Assembly (NCBI RefSeq): GCF_019649055.1
Contig: NW_026570232.1
Span: 1,612,001-1,676,000 of the forward strand
DNA length: 64,000 bases
DNA from: Paramacrobiotus metropolitanus
Lineage: Eukaryota > Tardigrada > Eutardigrada > Parachela > Macrobiotidae
Direction: 5' to 3'
Below are positions 1 to 11,700 of the stretch, piece after piece. Made by a program: the position numbers and the translations under genes. How positions within the stretch are numbered: position 1 is the first letter of the stretch; each line of letters starts with the position of its first letter. The notes under the pieces were generated by a model that saw only the letters and a list, made by a program, of their open reading frames with translations, searched no databases and was not told where the DNA came from.

Positions 1-457
1 TTAAAGGGTTTATCGGCAAACAGGGATTCTGCTGTAACGGAATGATTGAGTGTCGTAGAGCATTTACCAGTATTACCTATTAATGTATCTGTACTTTGAA
101 TAACCCAGTAGACACATTTCTGTTTATTTTATTTATGTGTGCACAGATAGATTCTGTTCTGTAATTATACTGGGTGCGTCATCTCGATCTGAAAATGAGA
201 GCCTGATCATTTATGTTGGATGGTTTGAAAAAATTGGTTACCAATCATCATGCTTGATGATTGTTAATAAAATTAATAGGCGACCGAACCGTTCCTTTTT
301 AACTGGACAAGAAGATTTGTGTTGTGGCAAGTATTTCTTCCGGATTTCTGGTTCACGAATATGGAATACAGTACAGATGATCTTCCGTTAAGTACTGGGA
401 GGTTTTTGTAGCACGTGCACAATTGTCACCATCGTCGTAGATGGATGTTCAGGTAGT
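1..457. other. 3' flank of the hemopexin-like gene; no supported gene
   Basis: This stretch lies beyond the stop codon of the minus-strand hemopexin-like gene. A short open frame on the plus strand (137-391) has no recognisable domain, no splice partner that I can see and no GC-rich third positions. I treat it as chance. Part of the stretch is probably the 3' UTR of the neighbouring gene. Confidence 0.5.
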
Positions 458-3400
458 TCAGAGGATGTTGACGTGGTGATTGAGAGCTGCCGCCGTCCAG
501 CCGCGGAAGTAGTCCTTCTCCGGGTCGAATTTCCGACCATAGGGTATCCTTAGCATTCTGGTTTTTGCACTCATCAGCGGTTCCAAGCATCCATACAAGC
601 TCTGCGTTGGAAACGAGGAAACCACCTAGTACATAACAATGTTAATGCACGGCCAAGTAATGAGAATCTAGTGGCCGTTTTTTTAGTTGAGCAAGCTTAA
701 AGCAGCCTTCGGTTAACCCATGCTACCGGCTCAGTGCAGCAGTCGCCAATAGAAAGGTCACTCCAGACGGCCACTTCCCTTATGTACCGTAGCTAGCATG
801 TTTATGTAATTTAGGTATCAACTTTAGTCAACTTCTTAAAATTTATATTCTGGAAGCCTATAATTAATAGCATGCTGCTCACATTATATATTGCTCGTCA
901 TCTACATAAGTATACTTCGGACCGATTCCAGTACAATTCACTTTTACAGTCAAAGCTCATGGTTATTTTGGTTAGTTACCTGTAGCGATATTGTGTCCAC
1001 TTGGTAAGCAGTTTTATCGATAACAATGTAGGCCAGACCATCAGACAAGTTGACTGCAGTCTCAACCGGAAGTGCCGGTAATCCCATATCCGCCTGTTGC
1101 AATATGACCATCAATTTGTAGACACTTATATTCGGTACATAACTCAACAGACGCACAATTAGACGCGCAGTAACAGGGTGCCGTATTAATAATGCCGTAC
1201 TAGCCTTAGCATATTTGATGTTCTTCAACGGATAAGGATATGTGAGAGTGCCCGTTTTAATACGGGCTTGGCTACTCGAAATTAAGTCAAATCAAATCAA
1301 ATTATACATAATTAAAACAATTACATGTAATAAAGATCTTCTCTTATATACCGAGTTAAAACGTACGGCATCACTATGTAATGCGACTACTGCAGGCCTT
1401 CTAAATCTTTATTATAGAGGCGGAAGTGCAATTTTATTTATATACTTGTCCTTATTATAAGCTCCTTAATTTCTCTTAATTATAAATCTGACCCCTTAAT
1501 GTAAAGCTGAGATATAACGTCTCCGAAATTACCAGATTTCCCCGTTGAACAAAGGGGAACTGCTCGATGCCGAAGACGTAGAAGCTGTCGCCTTTGACGA
1601 AGATGAGCGAGGTGTTGGTCATGAAGGCGGCGTCGAGGTTGGAGCGCGGGATCTGTGGGAAGGCCTGCTCAATGAGCCCGCTGTAGGGCTCGCGCGGAGA
1701 TTTATTCCAGAAGACGTAGAAGCGGTCGTCCTTAAAGAAGAGTGTCTGCCCGTCGGCCAGCGTGATGGCCGCGTCGGGCTTGTTGGGCAGACCGGACCAG
1801 TCGCGGCCGATGGGCTGACCGGCCAGTTGCCGGTTGTCCACCACGTTCCCCTCAAAGTCCATAATGTGCCAGTATACATCGTCTGCAATATAAATATACC
1901 GCCTACAGTAACGCGCGTGTACCACAATTTTATTTTCTGCGACGGCTTAACATGCACTTAAGGGAAATAAAAATATTAACTCATAATAAACAAATGATAA
2001 CAATTAATGATGTACCATGCGTTATTCGAGGGATTGTACGGCCTGTCCAGAAATGTTTCTTGTATTTTCAGATTAAGTAATTATTTCTGCAGGTGCACTC
2101 GTAAAACGTGCTAAAAGCCATGTTGCATTGGAACGTATGTACTGAATAATAAAATACAAGAAACGGATATATAGATATAGCAATTGGAAAATATTAAAAA
2201 CTAGATCGTTTTAATTTATTATTAGCTGACCAGCGAGACTGAGATCTCATAGTTAGTCATTGGGCTGACCCATGCATCCCATACTTAAAAGATCTGGCTC
2301 ATATACCCGTCCACTACGTTTACACCGCGTTTCGTATTGGTTGCAGTACACGCTACCACTTCCAATCGAAAAAAAACTGTTTCATTCAGCATACAAAAAT
2401 AAATACTAGCAAAAAATAGCAATTTCTTCGGTATTAAAATGTTTTATTTATGAAGTACTGTTACCGCGCTCGCACTCTTTTTGCTTTCTGGCAGACCATA
2501 TACAGTACAATATGTTAATGTCTAAAAGGATGTTTACAACATTAGTCCATAGCACCACGCAGTACAGTGTTTATTACTTACACCGGCGCATGTTGGTCTA
2601 CATTCAAATTTCAAGTGAATAGTGTATTCGAATACGATTTACAAAAAAAATTGTTTAAGTTTTCTCGTGTATATAAATTATTTGAAAATTATATTGAGAA
2701 AGCATTTTTGATATTCCTACAGATCAAGTTGCGCAAACTATTTAAACTGACTCAAGTATAAAAGCAGTTGCCTTACCGGCAAAAACGTAGGTGTTCCCAT
2801 CGCCAGTCTGCGCGAAGACGTCCGGCACGAAATCCGCGGAGCAGATGTGCGGCGACAAATGCCCGTCCGGACTGAGATGGGGTGCCACGGTGGCGCCGGC
2901 CACTGCGCTCAGAGTGTCATCCGGTAATGGGGCGCCCGCGTGGGGATGCTGCGGGAAAGAGGGGCGTAGTTGCGGCTGATATTGCACACCGATCCATACC
3001 ATGCCTGTCCACAGAACATAAGCACGATTTATTATAGATCATAAACTCGTGAACGTAGTAATTGTTTACCTACGTATACTTGTACATACAGTACACCGTG
3101 GTTTATATGTGTAAACTTATGTACGGCCGCAAAGCCAAGGTCCAGCACGAAACAATTACGTTGTACGGTATGCAGCAATACGTATGGTACAAAAGTTTTA
3201 ATGTACGTCGATGAAATAATAAAACTGACTTAAATCTTGTAAAATGATATGACCAGATTCAAACAGTTTCTTGGTTATCACTTACGCTTGTTTCTGCTAC
3301 GCGATTGACAGGAAATGCAATTCCATATTAAGCAGGACACGACGACGAAGGTCCACGATTGCAACCGATTGGAATACATTGTAGATATATCAATGGCGCA

Positions 3401-3734
3401 AAAAATTTATAGGACTGTATAATTTCATAAAATGCATGTAAATATTAAAATTATTTAGATAACCATGCAACGATGGCATGCGCTATAATAAAAATAGTCC
3501 ATAGAAGCGATGCAAAATCGGACAGTTTCTCGAGATAAACGATAATTGCATTTTTCTTAATTGTTGAAGTAGTGCAGATAAGAAATAAGAAGTTGTTTGC
3601 CACTTTGGGCTTTGAAAACAATGCTAAAAAATAATATTACCTTCCGAAGCTGCGGAAAATGTAGAAGAAGGAAAGTAAGTCAGCCGAATCGGTGTCGGCT
3701 GATGATATAGAATGGATTCGGCATGCGCCGGCAT
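458..3734 (-). CDS. Hemopexin-like repeat protein, five exons
   Basis: Spliced minus-strand model: 3734-3641, 3004-2777, 1882-1533, 1093-980 and 601-458 (stop TGA at 460-458), in frame throughout, 309 residues. The central part holds hemopexin-type blades of the form D-A-x-G-x-x-Y-x-F-K: TYVFADDVYWHIMDFEG (joined exactly across the second intron), LADGQTLFFKDDRFYVFW, NTSLIFVKGDSFYVFG and LSDGLAYIVIDKTAYQVD. Hemopexin propellers bind proteins or ligands outside the cell. No metalloprotease catalytic motif (HExxH) is present, so this is a stand-alone propeller, not an MMP. The N-terminus is low complexity and shows no clear signal peptide; the ATG at 3734 is the first in frame after a stop, but an unseen upstream exon could supply one. 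The gene is divergent from a similar-sized gene at 4613. The C-terminal exon is recognised only by its open frame, GC-rich third positions and matching splice phase. Confidence 0.6.
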
Positions 3735-4034
3735 CGTGTGGTCCAGACATGTGCAATCTGTTTATCCGTTGACCCGGTAGTGGACATTGTGGGCAATCGT
3801 ACCAACAACAACAGATTTGCATTCAAAGGGGAAAATAAAAACAATGGGCACCTCTTAGACAACGCACAGTCGGTGTGGACAACGCGTAACGGTGTTGATA
3901 GCAGCAGCCCACTCAACAGCCGGCATATGTCGTACTTCCGGTTGCGGTCTGATTTCTCGCTGTCCAGTAGCTGCTAATTATCAACCAATTGCAAGTTAAT
4001 GCGGCAGAGGTTTGCTTGTATATTTGATTACGCC

Positions 4035-4044
4035 TTTTTATATA
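4035..4044 (-). promoter_or_regulatory. Putative TATA box of the minus hemopexin-like gene
   Basis: On the minus strand this reads TATATAAAAA, about 290 bp upstream of the proposed ATG at 3734. That distance leaves room for an untranslated first exon or a missed signal-peptide exon. Confidence 0.35.
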
Positions 4045-4479
4045 ATTTATTTAACCAACCAACATATAACTGCACAAAATAGCAAACAGCATTGGTAACT
4101 AAATTTGTTAATGTTTACATATTAGACAAATTTATTTAAGATGCAATATGGATTTAAGTTTATTACTGTGCTCCCCGTAACTATCTATTCTGTAAATGTA
4201 TGATAAAATGCAGTTACGGAATATCAGGTTGGTTTAGTTAATGACAGTACACAGTACACATAATTACATTTGCATATATTACCCACAGATTTGAGTTGTT
4301 ACGCTATACGTGGCCTTACAATCTTTCATTCTTGCACGTAGCTTTTTATGAAGCCATTGTGCTCTCCATAACGTAAAATTCAGCTGTATTAGGTTAGTGC
4401 AGCAATCGTGTTTATATATTAACAAATTAACCAACACAGTTTCAAACTGAAAAGCTGCATTTGATTATGTTTCCATCGT

Positions 4480-4487
4480 ATAAAAGG
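4480..4487 (+). promoter_or_regulatory. Putative TATA box of the plus hemopexin-like gene
   Basis: TATAAAAG followed by G is a near-ideal TATA box. It lies about 130 bp upstream of the ATG at 4613, so transcription would start near 4510 and give a short 5' UTR of about 100 nt. Confidence 0.5.
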
Positions 4488-4612
4488 CCTGCAAAAAATT
4501 TTTATTTCTTTGAATTTGCTTGCACATCAAAGTAAGTTTGTGCACTGCTTAAGCTGTAATCTGTATAAAGTATACTCTGTAATTTTTTGCTATCGGAAGC
4601 ACTTCCGTCACG

Positions 4613-6188
4613 ATGACAAGTCTTGCGCCTATGGTGACGATGTTAGGTAAGTTACAAAAACTTATTACATCCAATTTTATTGCTGTTGAATTTGTAACAC
4701 TATGAGTGCAAACTGTGCAGGTAATGTATAAATATTTCATTTTAAGTTTTTGATTCTGAAGCTGTCAAATGCTGCATACGTAGATCTGTGCGAAAAGAAA
4801 CTATTGGTACATCAGTTACCTGTCATACTTCTGATTATAATAATTATTATACCTTCGCTAACTATAATCATATAATTGTGTACTTCTATAACACAGTTTC
4901 GGTTTCAGTACTACAAACCAACCAGCTTTTATTAATTTTACGATTTTTACAGTACTACAAAGTAGTACGGACGCTGCGAAAGCTTGTAGCCTTTGTAAAT
5001 ATCTTGTGAATTGCAGCGGTCTGCGGCGTATATGGATTGTCGTATCCACCGTACAGTAATACCGGCAAACAAGATTACAAACCCGCGTCCTATGGATCCA
5101 GCAACAACTATGCAACGAATTCCAAATACGGTCGCTCGTCTAACTACAGCAGCAACTATGCACCCACATCCGCTTCCTCCTCCACATCCATTTTGCTGCA
5201 GACCGGTAATGTCCTCTTCGCCACCGGTGAGACATCCGCCGTCAACGTGGCAGCTCCTCACGGGACGGAGTACTACGTCAACGGGCAGTATGACCTTATC
5301 CGCATGGATCCCGATGGTCTCTTCCAGTACAATCCCACTCGAGTGGCCACCAACGTTAAATACGCCTTCCACGGCTATGATAACTGTATATGGTTTATCG
5401 ATATGCAGAAGTACGGGAATATTTGGCGGATGGAGTATAAAGAAACCCCGGAACTGGTCAGTTAACGGTTTATTTGCAATAATTATTGTTTTATACAAAA
5501 TTAGCAAATTATTTGTAGAAGATAAAAACTATAATAATGTCCAAATATTTTTCCCTGTTGTATTAAGAGAATTTAGCACTGGCAGCTAATTTTGTATTGG
5601 TTTACTACGTGAACCGTTATTGTAGCGAAAAGGTTGCTTTGATTTTTCCCAGTTTTCTACTAAATAGTTTATCTAATCTTTTATGTATTATTGCAGAGTT
5701 TTTACTGTTACAGTTATTTAGCGGATGTATGATTACAGTGTGACCTTTGATTACAGATCCCCGGTCAGCCGAACCCGGTGAACATGGTGAAGGTCGCACC
5801 GCGCAGTTGCGACAACGGCTTGGCGGTGTCGGACGACGGCAGTTTGTGGTTGTATGCCGGTCATCAGTGGATTCGCGAGCGCGATGTAGACAACGCCATC
5901 GATGCCGGTTTCGGTAACGACGGCAGCCGGATGTACCTGAGCGACGACTACAAAGTGTACCAGTACAACTACGCCACCGGCGAGTGGGAAGTCATCCTCA
6001 ACGGGGTGGCAACGTTCGATATTTACGATATCGACACCATGGTCATCTGTGATCAGCAGTATTATTGCAAAAAGATGGATTACGGCAAGTTTGTCAGCAT
6101 TCCCGAATCGTGCAGCGGCGTGCATATACTGAAGGACTCGTTTTACTGTACGACACCACAGAACCAAGTCAAGCTGGTGGCTTATTAG
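4613..6188 (+). CDS. Secreted hemopexin-like propeller protein, three exons
   Basis: Exons 4613-4646, 5017-5456 and 5757-6188 join in frame to give 301 residues. Exon 1 plus the start of exon 2 form a signal peptide (MTSLAPMVTMLAVCGVYG), so the protein is predicted to be secreted. A Ser/Tyr/Asn-rich linker of about 50 residues follows, then a repeat-built domain. One blade, with IDAGFG followed by MYLSDDYKVYQYN, matches the hemopexin repeat pattern; others are more diverged. Six cysteines lie in the last 150 residues. Length (301 against 309) and architecture resemble the divergent neighbour on the minus strand, so they look like old duplicates; a pairwise profile alignment would be needed to show this. 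A candidate poly(A) signal AATAAA lies at 6506-6511. The exon 2 donor is GTCAGT, less usual but in phase. Function unknown. Confidence 0.7.
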
Positions 6189-6705
6189 TCTTTTTCGTTG
6201 ATAACTTTTTGTCGTTTTTTTGCAATATTTAATGCACGCGGTAATTTATTTATTTTGCATAAGAAGCGCATAATGTGTGCCATCACTGCGTAATTTATTA
6301 CTGTTACGTATGTGAATAACATAACGAAAATGAAATATCGTATCTTTATAATGCAATCCTTGCAGCCGGACAAAAATCTCCCGTGCATTGCATTTAATTT
6401 TTGAAATTTAACTGACGTTTTTTCTTAAAAAATAATTAAATTAAATAACATGTACAAGCTATCTGTAGTGACACATCAAATCAATGCATAAACAACAAGT
6501 TAAACAATAAAAGAAACAATGAATTCTAAAAAGTGCGGTAAAAAGCAGTTCTAGAACAGTTAAGCATTAAACAGTTATTACCCAGCTAAATTTGTTTACA
6601 TCCCAAGGTATACTATCATATATCGACCACGAGGAAAGATCAACAATATGCCAACAGCCGAAGTGCTGCCAAAATGTCAGATCACTGTTTTGTATATTGT
6701 TTGTC
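6189..6705. other. Intergenic, between convergent genes
   Basis: Contains the 3' UTR of the plus-strand gene, with AATAAA at 6506-6511, and probably the 3' UTR of the Ig-domain gene on the opposite strand. No other gene is visible. Confidence 0.5.
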
Positions 6706-7363
6706 CTAAAATCGACGCGTCCCCAGGAAATTATGAAGAGGGCGTGGCTGTCGCATCCTGACCACGAGCTCGATGACCTTTTGGGTTTTTTCTCCGCTAA
6801 CATCCGTTTGACAAGTATAAAATCCGGAGTCGGACAGTTTCGGAGTGATGATCAAATTTCCTTCCAATTGTCGAGCATCGCTCGGTAATTCACCGTTGAT
6901 CTTGGACCATTTGATTGCCTCTGGCTTTTCGTTTATGTCGCATGAGAGCACCGTAGGAATTCCCTGGTAGGCAAATTTTTTGGCAATATGAATGTCCACT
7001 TTTTCCGTGACTCGAGGCACTATAGAAACTGCATTTTTCAAATCACAAACAAACCATGAATTATGGATAGTTATGAGTATAACGTACTGTATTAGTAAGT
7101 TATGTTTTTAATTTAATGGGATTTATTTTTGAGGTTTTTACAATCAGTAGAAGCCGGCATATCCGTCGCTTCGTCATATGCATCGTTGTAACAAGGAAGT
7201 GCATCGACAGCTGATCCGGTAATACTGCATCCAGTGATTAAAGCCTGTAATTACAAGTCAATCGTAAGCCGCGGAATATACATGCAAAGGTCACCGCGAC
7301 AGCTTCGTATTTTCATGGACACCATTTTCTTACCAGAACGAGGCAAATCTTTAGCGTTTCCAT
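6706..7363 (-). CDS. Small secreted single Ig-domain protein
   Basis: Exons 7363-7334, 7244-7142 and 7028-6706 join in frame to 151 residues. Exon 1 and the start of exon 2 make a signal peptide (METLKICLVLALITGCSITG). A short acidic linker with one cysteine follows, then one I-set/V-like immunoglobulin domain with the hallmark residues: first Cys in VLSCDINEKP, Trp in AIKWSKING, and the DSGFYTC motif with the second Cys. There is no transmembrane segment or GPI-like tail, so it is probably extracellular and soluble. The last residues (RMRQP to TRRF) lie past a possible GT donor at 6768-6767, so a different 3' exon could replace this C-terminus. A strong TATA box sits about 150 bp upstream. 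Partner and role cannot be told from sequence. Confidence 0.7.
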
Positions 7364-7510
7364 TTTCACTCTATATATAGGAAACAAGGGTGCAGTTGAC
7401 AGTAAAAATTAATTACCGTAGTTAATGCAGACTCTAGTTTATGTTTCACGGGCTGCAGAACTCTTTGTTGTGAAACCACATAGAACATACGCAACTGAAC
7501 CGATGCCGGC

Positions 7511-7518
7511 TTTATATA
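7511..7518 (-). promoter_or_regulatory. TATA box of the Ig-domain gene
   Basis: Reads TATATAAA on the minus strand, about 150 bp upstream of the ATG at 7363, placing the expected start of transcription near 7480. A second TATA-like string at 7371-7380 is only 8 bp upstream of the ATG, too close to be the functional one. Confidence 0.5.
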
Positions 7519-8746
7519 CGCGCGTGGTCTTGTTCGTGTTGGAAGTGTCGGTAATCAGATGTATGATAAGAAATCTTTGAATGAGTAGTTTTCTTATCTC
7601 GACATTCATTCAGTTAATTCGCTAGATGTTTCTATGGATTTTAAAAAATCCACGTTGGTTTCAGCTGAGCAGTTGAAACTGCGCAATGTCGGAGAAATTC
7701 GTCATGTTTTCTGTTGCGGGTGTGGTTCACATCAGTTTTCTGCGGGAAGATTGGCTTGCGATACTTCAGTGCAGCTTCATTTTTCAAGGCACAGTAAAGC
7801 GTCTACTGAAACTACATACGTTGTCATAAGTTTATAAATTTTGCTGTTACTGCCTAAGCGGCTCAAATGGCTACTACTGTAAGCGTAATTTTGGCTATGA
7901 GACAGAGGAAAGAAATTACGAGTATGCACGATGGTTTTGTTTCGTTGTTAGCATTAATCGTGGGGAAAGTGAATCCAGAAACATATCCATTTTTTAATTG
8001 CATACTGTGACAAAGGCCTTTAATTCCGCTGGTGAACTAACTGCACGGCTTGAAGGAGCAAAATTAATCATTAATGGAAGCCATAATTTTTTATCTTTAA
8101 TATGTCGACTGTATACTAAGGTGCGTTTACCCATTTCTACACTGATTGCGATGCTTTTCCCGTTTACGCAAACGAGTTGCCTGCTCTAATTCGACTTAAA
8201 TTAAATATTCATTTTGATATTCTTCATGCTGCCGTGTAAGATTTTTGTTGAACAGTATCCACCGAAAAATGATATCATTCCGTTGACGAAATTTTGTTGA
8301 ATGTGCAAAAAGCTAGATGGCAAACGAACAGCGGCAAACTGCAAGTCTGCGTAACAATTGTTATCAGAATTTATTGAATTCACTAGGTAGACTCCAAAAA
8401 TACAGCAAAGAAAAACCGCATCAACCTTAATACAACGTTCCTTTACCAGATCCAACCGCTTTAAAAAATTAACACCGCGCATCACTTCGCTCCCCACAAA
8501 AAGAGATTAAAAATTCCCGCAAAGCTAAAAAAACTGAAGGCTGAAAATTCAGTATAAATTCTATTCTTCTATATACAGATTATTGCCAGTATAATACACA
8601 ATGCAGAGTCAAAATATCCGATGCAACGGCCACTTCAACACTGGAGGGATTCAACCGAAATCACTGCTAAAAATTAAAAATTTGATCCGCCATGCAAACA
8701 CTTCAGAAGGCAACAACAACGACGCGACGACGCAATAACAATTAAT
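7519..8746. other. Intergenic region and probable Notch 3' UTR
   Basis: No coding region can be supported. On the minus strand an AATAAA lies at 8375-8370, about 375 bp downstream of the Notch stop codon, a plausible end of the Notch transcript. Confidence 0.4.
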
Positions 8747-11700
8747 TCAGAGATAATTCAGCGGCTGAGAATCGGCCGGCATCCCGTTGGCCGTTATAAA
8801 GTAGGCGGGGTTGGAGGCCGTCGAAGCCACCATCGACTGTTGAGCCAGGCGCGACTGCGGACTCTGCATGCCGTCCGACCAGTCAGAGGACGCCGGTGAG
8901 CTGGACCAGTGGCCTAAATGAAAACAGAAAGATAGAAAAATCATCCTAGACTTAAAAATGTGCTCGACAGTTCTACAGTTCTGATAGAATAATCAGCAAT
9001 TTCGTTTCTCGCCCTCTCAATGCAAAAAATGGAGATCAAAGCCAAAAATATCAAGATTTCTTTGCCATAACCGGCGCACGCCACGCACTGCATGTAACAC
9101 ACCGGCTACGAGTACAATCGAACGCTCCTGGGAACCACGGAGCCTGTACACAACGTTTCGAAGTTACTCCCAAAAATAGTTATTGTTCAAATAGTGAGTA
9201 ACTCGAGATTCTTTTGTTCATCACTGGTTAGAAATATTTTTAGAAACCTGCGTTTACGATAAAATTAGTTCTAAACCATTTAACAATTGCCGAAACAACC
9301 AGCTGAAACCATACCGGGTGATTCCGGACTGGAATTCAGGTAGCCTTCATTGGCATTAACCGGCGTTGAGTATTTATTGTAGCCTGTCATGGGCACGCTG
9401 TTATGGGCATGCATGAGATGCGGCGGGTATTTGACATTCATCGGACCGGGCTGTCCGTAGAATTCGTGCTTCAGATCCGGAATGGAGTGCCCGAGATTCG
9501 CGGCGCCTTTCCAGTTCATCTCCGGCGCAAAGTGTCCGCCGGTGGCGCCGTACAACGCCGCATCGTGGTAGTGCGGCGGGGGCTGGACCAGGGAGAGGTC
9601 CAGGGGGGCACGCTTCATCCGCTTCCCCGTGTCGGGATGCTGCATGAGGGTCGTGCCGAAACCCTTCCGGCCCACGCCCTTCGGATGCGTATATTTCACC
9701 ACGGTGGCCAGATTGAGCGAATGGTAGTGTCCGAAGATATTCTTTTGGAAATTCTGTAAAAGTTAACAAGATACAATCTTATACGCAGATTTCAAAACTA
9801 CTTTAACTACCAAATATTTCGCTTGCAGCATTTTTTATCTAGCTTCGCAATGCTTCATTTCCCAGTTGTCTTCAAAAACGACCAAATTTCTAAATTTAAT
9901 TTTAATTTAGGGTTAAATGGAACCAAATTTCAACATCTCACTTTCCTATTTTATGATCTAAAAACCCAAAAAATTTCACCTGAATCCAAGTCTTCGATTC
10001 GCAAACTATGACCAGCGATTACTGTCAAATTACTCCTTTCGCAGAAAAACTGGTGACCTTTGCCACATCGGTCAAAGTCCACGCCACAAATTTTTGAGAG
10101 AAAATGTATCTCTCATAATATTTTTTTCTCGACATTAAAACTCTCTAAACACATAATCATCACAAAAATTACCACTGAGAAAGACAAAATGTATCAAAAA
10201 GCCCTGGTTTGCACACTCATCGCTTCTTGCGATAAGCAACCCTGACCTGGGGCGGACTGAGCGCGATCTCCTTGTGCGAGTCGAGCAGTTCGACGACCTT
10301 GAAGTGGTGTCGCTCCTGGGCGATATCCCGCGGCGTCTTCTCCATGTCGTCCGTCAGCTCCGGACTGGCTTTGTGATCCAGTAGCAGTTGGGCCGTCTCG
10401 TGACTGCCCTCTTTGGCGGCCAGATACAGCGGCGTCTGGCCGTTCTCGTCCTGGACGTCGACTTTGGCGTTCTTGTACAGCAGCTGTTTGCAGCCTTGGT
10501 GATTGTTAACGGAGGCGGCCCAGTGCAGCGCCGTGCGTTTGTTATCGTCCGCGGCGTTAATGTCAATGTGCTCGATCTTCAACAACTCGTCCAGCATATC
10601 TGCAGAAAAAAACGCAGCATTGTAATTATTTTTCTTTCAATAAAGCCATTTTAACGCTAACCCGGGTAAGAATGGGAAAATTTAAAAAAATAAACGGAAA
10701 AAGGAGAAACCGATCCTATGGAAAAAATAACTGACCGTTGCTTTCGAGGCGGACTGCAATGATCAACGCCGTGGTGCCGTCGTAGGCCCGCGCTGTCCAG
10801 TCGATTTTTCGGTGCTGCCTGAGAACAGCGAAGACGGGCATGGAATCTGCAGCTACTGCCGTGAGCAGCGGTGTCCGACCGGCGTTATCTCTGGCATTCA
10901 CATCGGCATTGTTATCCAGCAACAGCCTGGCCACATCCGGCCGAGAAAATCGAGCCGCCAGATGTAACGCGGTCTCGCCATCTTTTTCGCTCTGGGCGTC
11001 GATATCGGCGCCTTGATAGAGCAAATCCCGTATGATGTTGGATGCAGCCATGTCATCAGCTGAAAAAAGTCTTTATCATTGAAATTTCGATATGGACCAA
11101 AAACATAGTACAAAATAGACTAACCGCTAATTGCCTATTACTATTCAGCTTTCAACTGTCTCACAACTGACTTTTAAATAATTTCAATTAGTGCAATATC
11201 GTAAACTGACTTTTGAACGGGTGACTGCCGAATAAAACTATATATTCCCTTAATGCACAAGTTAAATTTAATAAAGATGAAGTCAATAATACGAAATAAT
11301 GTAATATAATATATGCAAAAATTACAAATGCGAGATCATACTTAATGTTTCTAACTTTCGAAACAGTGAGTACGTAAACCGCTCCACTACAAAATACTAC
11401 GCTAACACTGAAAGCACAGTCACAAGGAAATCTTACCAAGATGTTCCTCATCGTTGTCGGGCCCATTGCCCCGCATGGTCGCCAACATTAAGGGCGTCAA
11501 ACCACCGGGTCCCTTGGCATTGGCATCCACTCCACATCCGCCGTCTTCACCGTACTGCATCGGCGGTGTCAGCGCGTAAACATCGCTGCGTCCCTTCAAC
11601 TCACCGCCATCAAACCCGCTGTGCGTCCAGGACCGCTGCTGTAGATCATCGTTCCCTTTCCGCCGCTTATTGTGCACCGGCTCCGCTTCTTCACAGTACG

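Larger units (their letters stand above)
3735..4612. promoter_or_regulatory. Shared divergent promoter region
   Basis: An 0.88 kb AT-rich interval separates the starts of two divergently transcribed hemopexin-like genes. It holds one outward-facing TATA element for each gene (4035-4044 on the minus strand, 4480-4487 on the plus strand). This suggests coordinated expression, which is inference. No other gene is seen here. Confidence 0.5.

Noticed and set aside
1545-1961. 138-codon plus-strand frame over a hemopexin-like exon
   Set aside because: It is the antisense of the hemopexin-like exon 1882-1533, whose sense reading gives clear blade motifs.
5011-5589. 192-codon plus and 186-codon minus frames over exon 2 of the 4613 gene
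   Set aside because: They are shadows of the real exon, which has a signal peptide, proper splice phases and GC-rich third positions.
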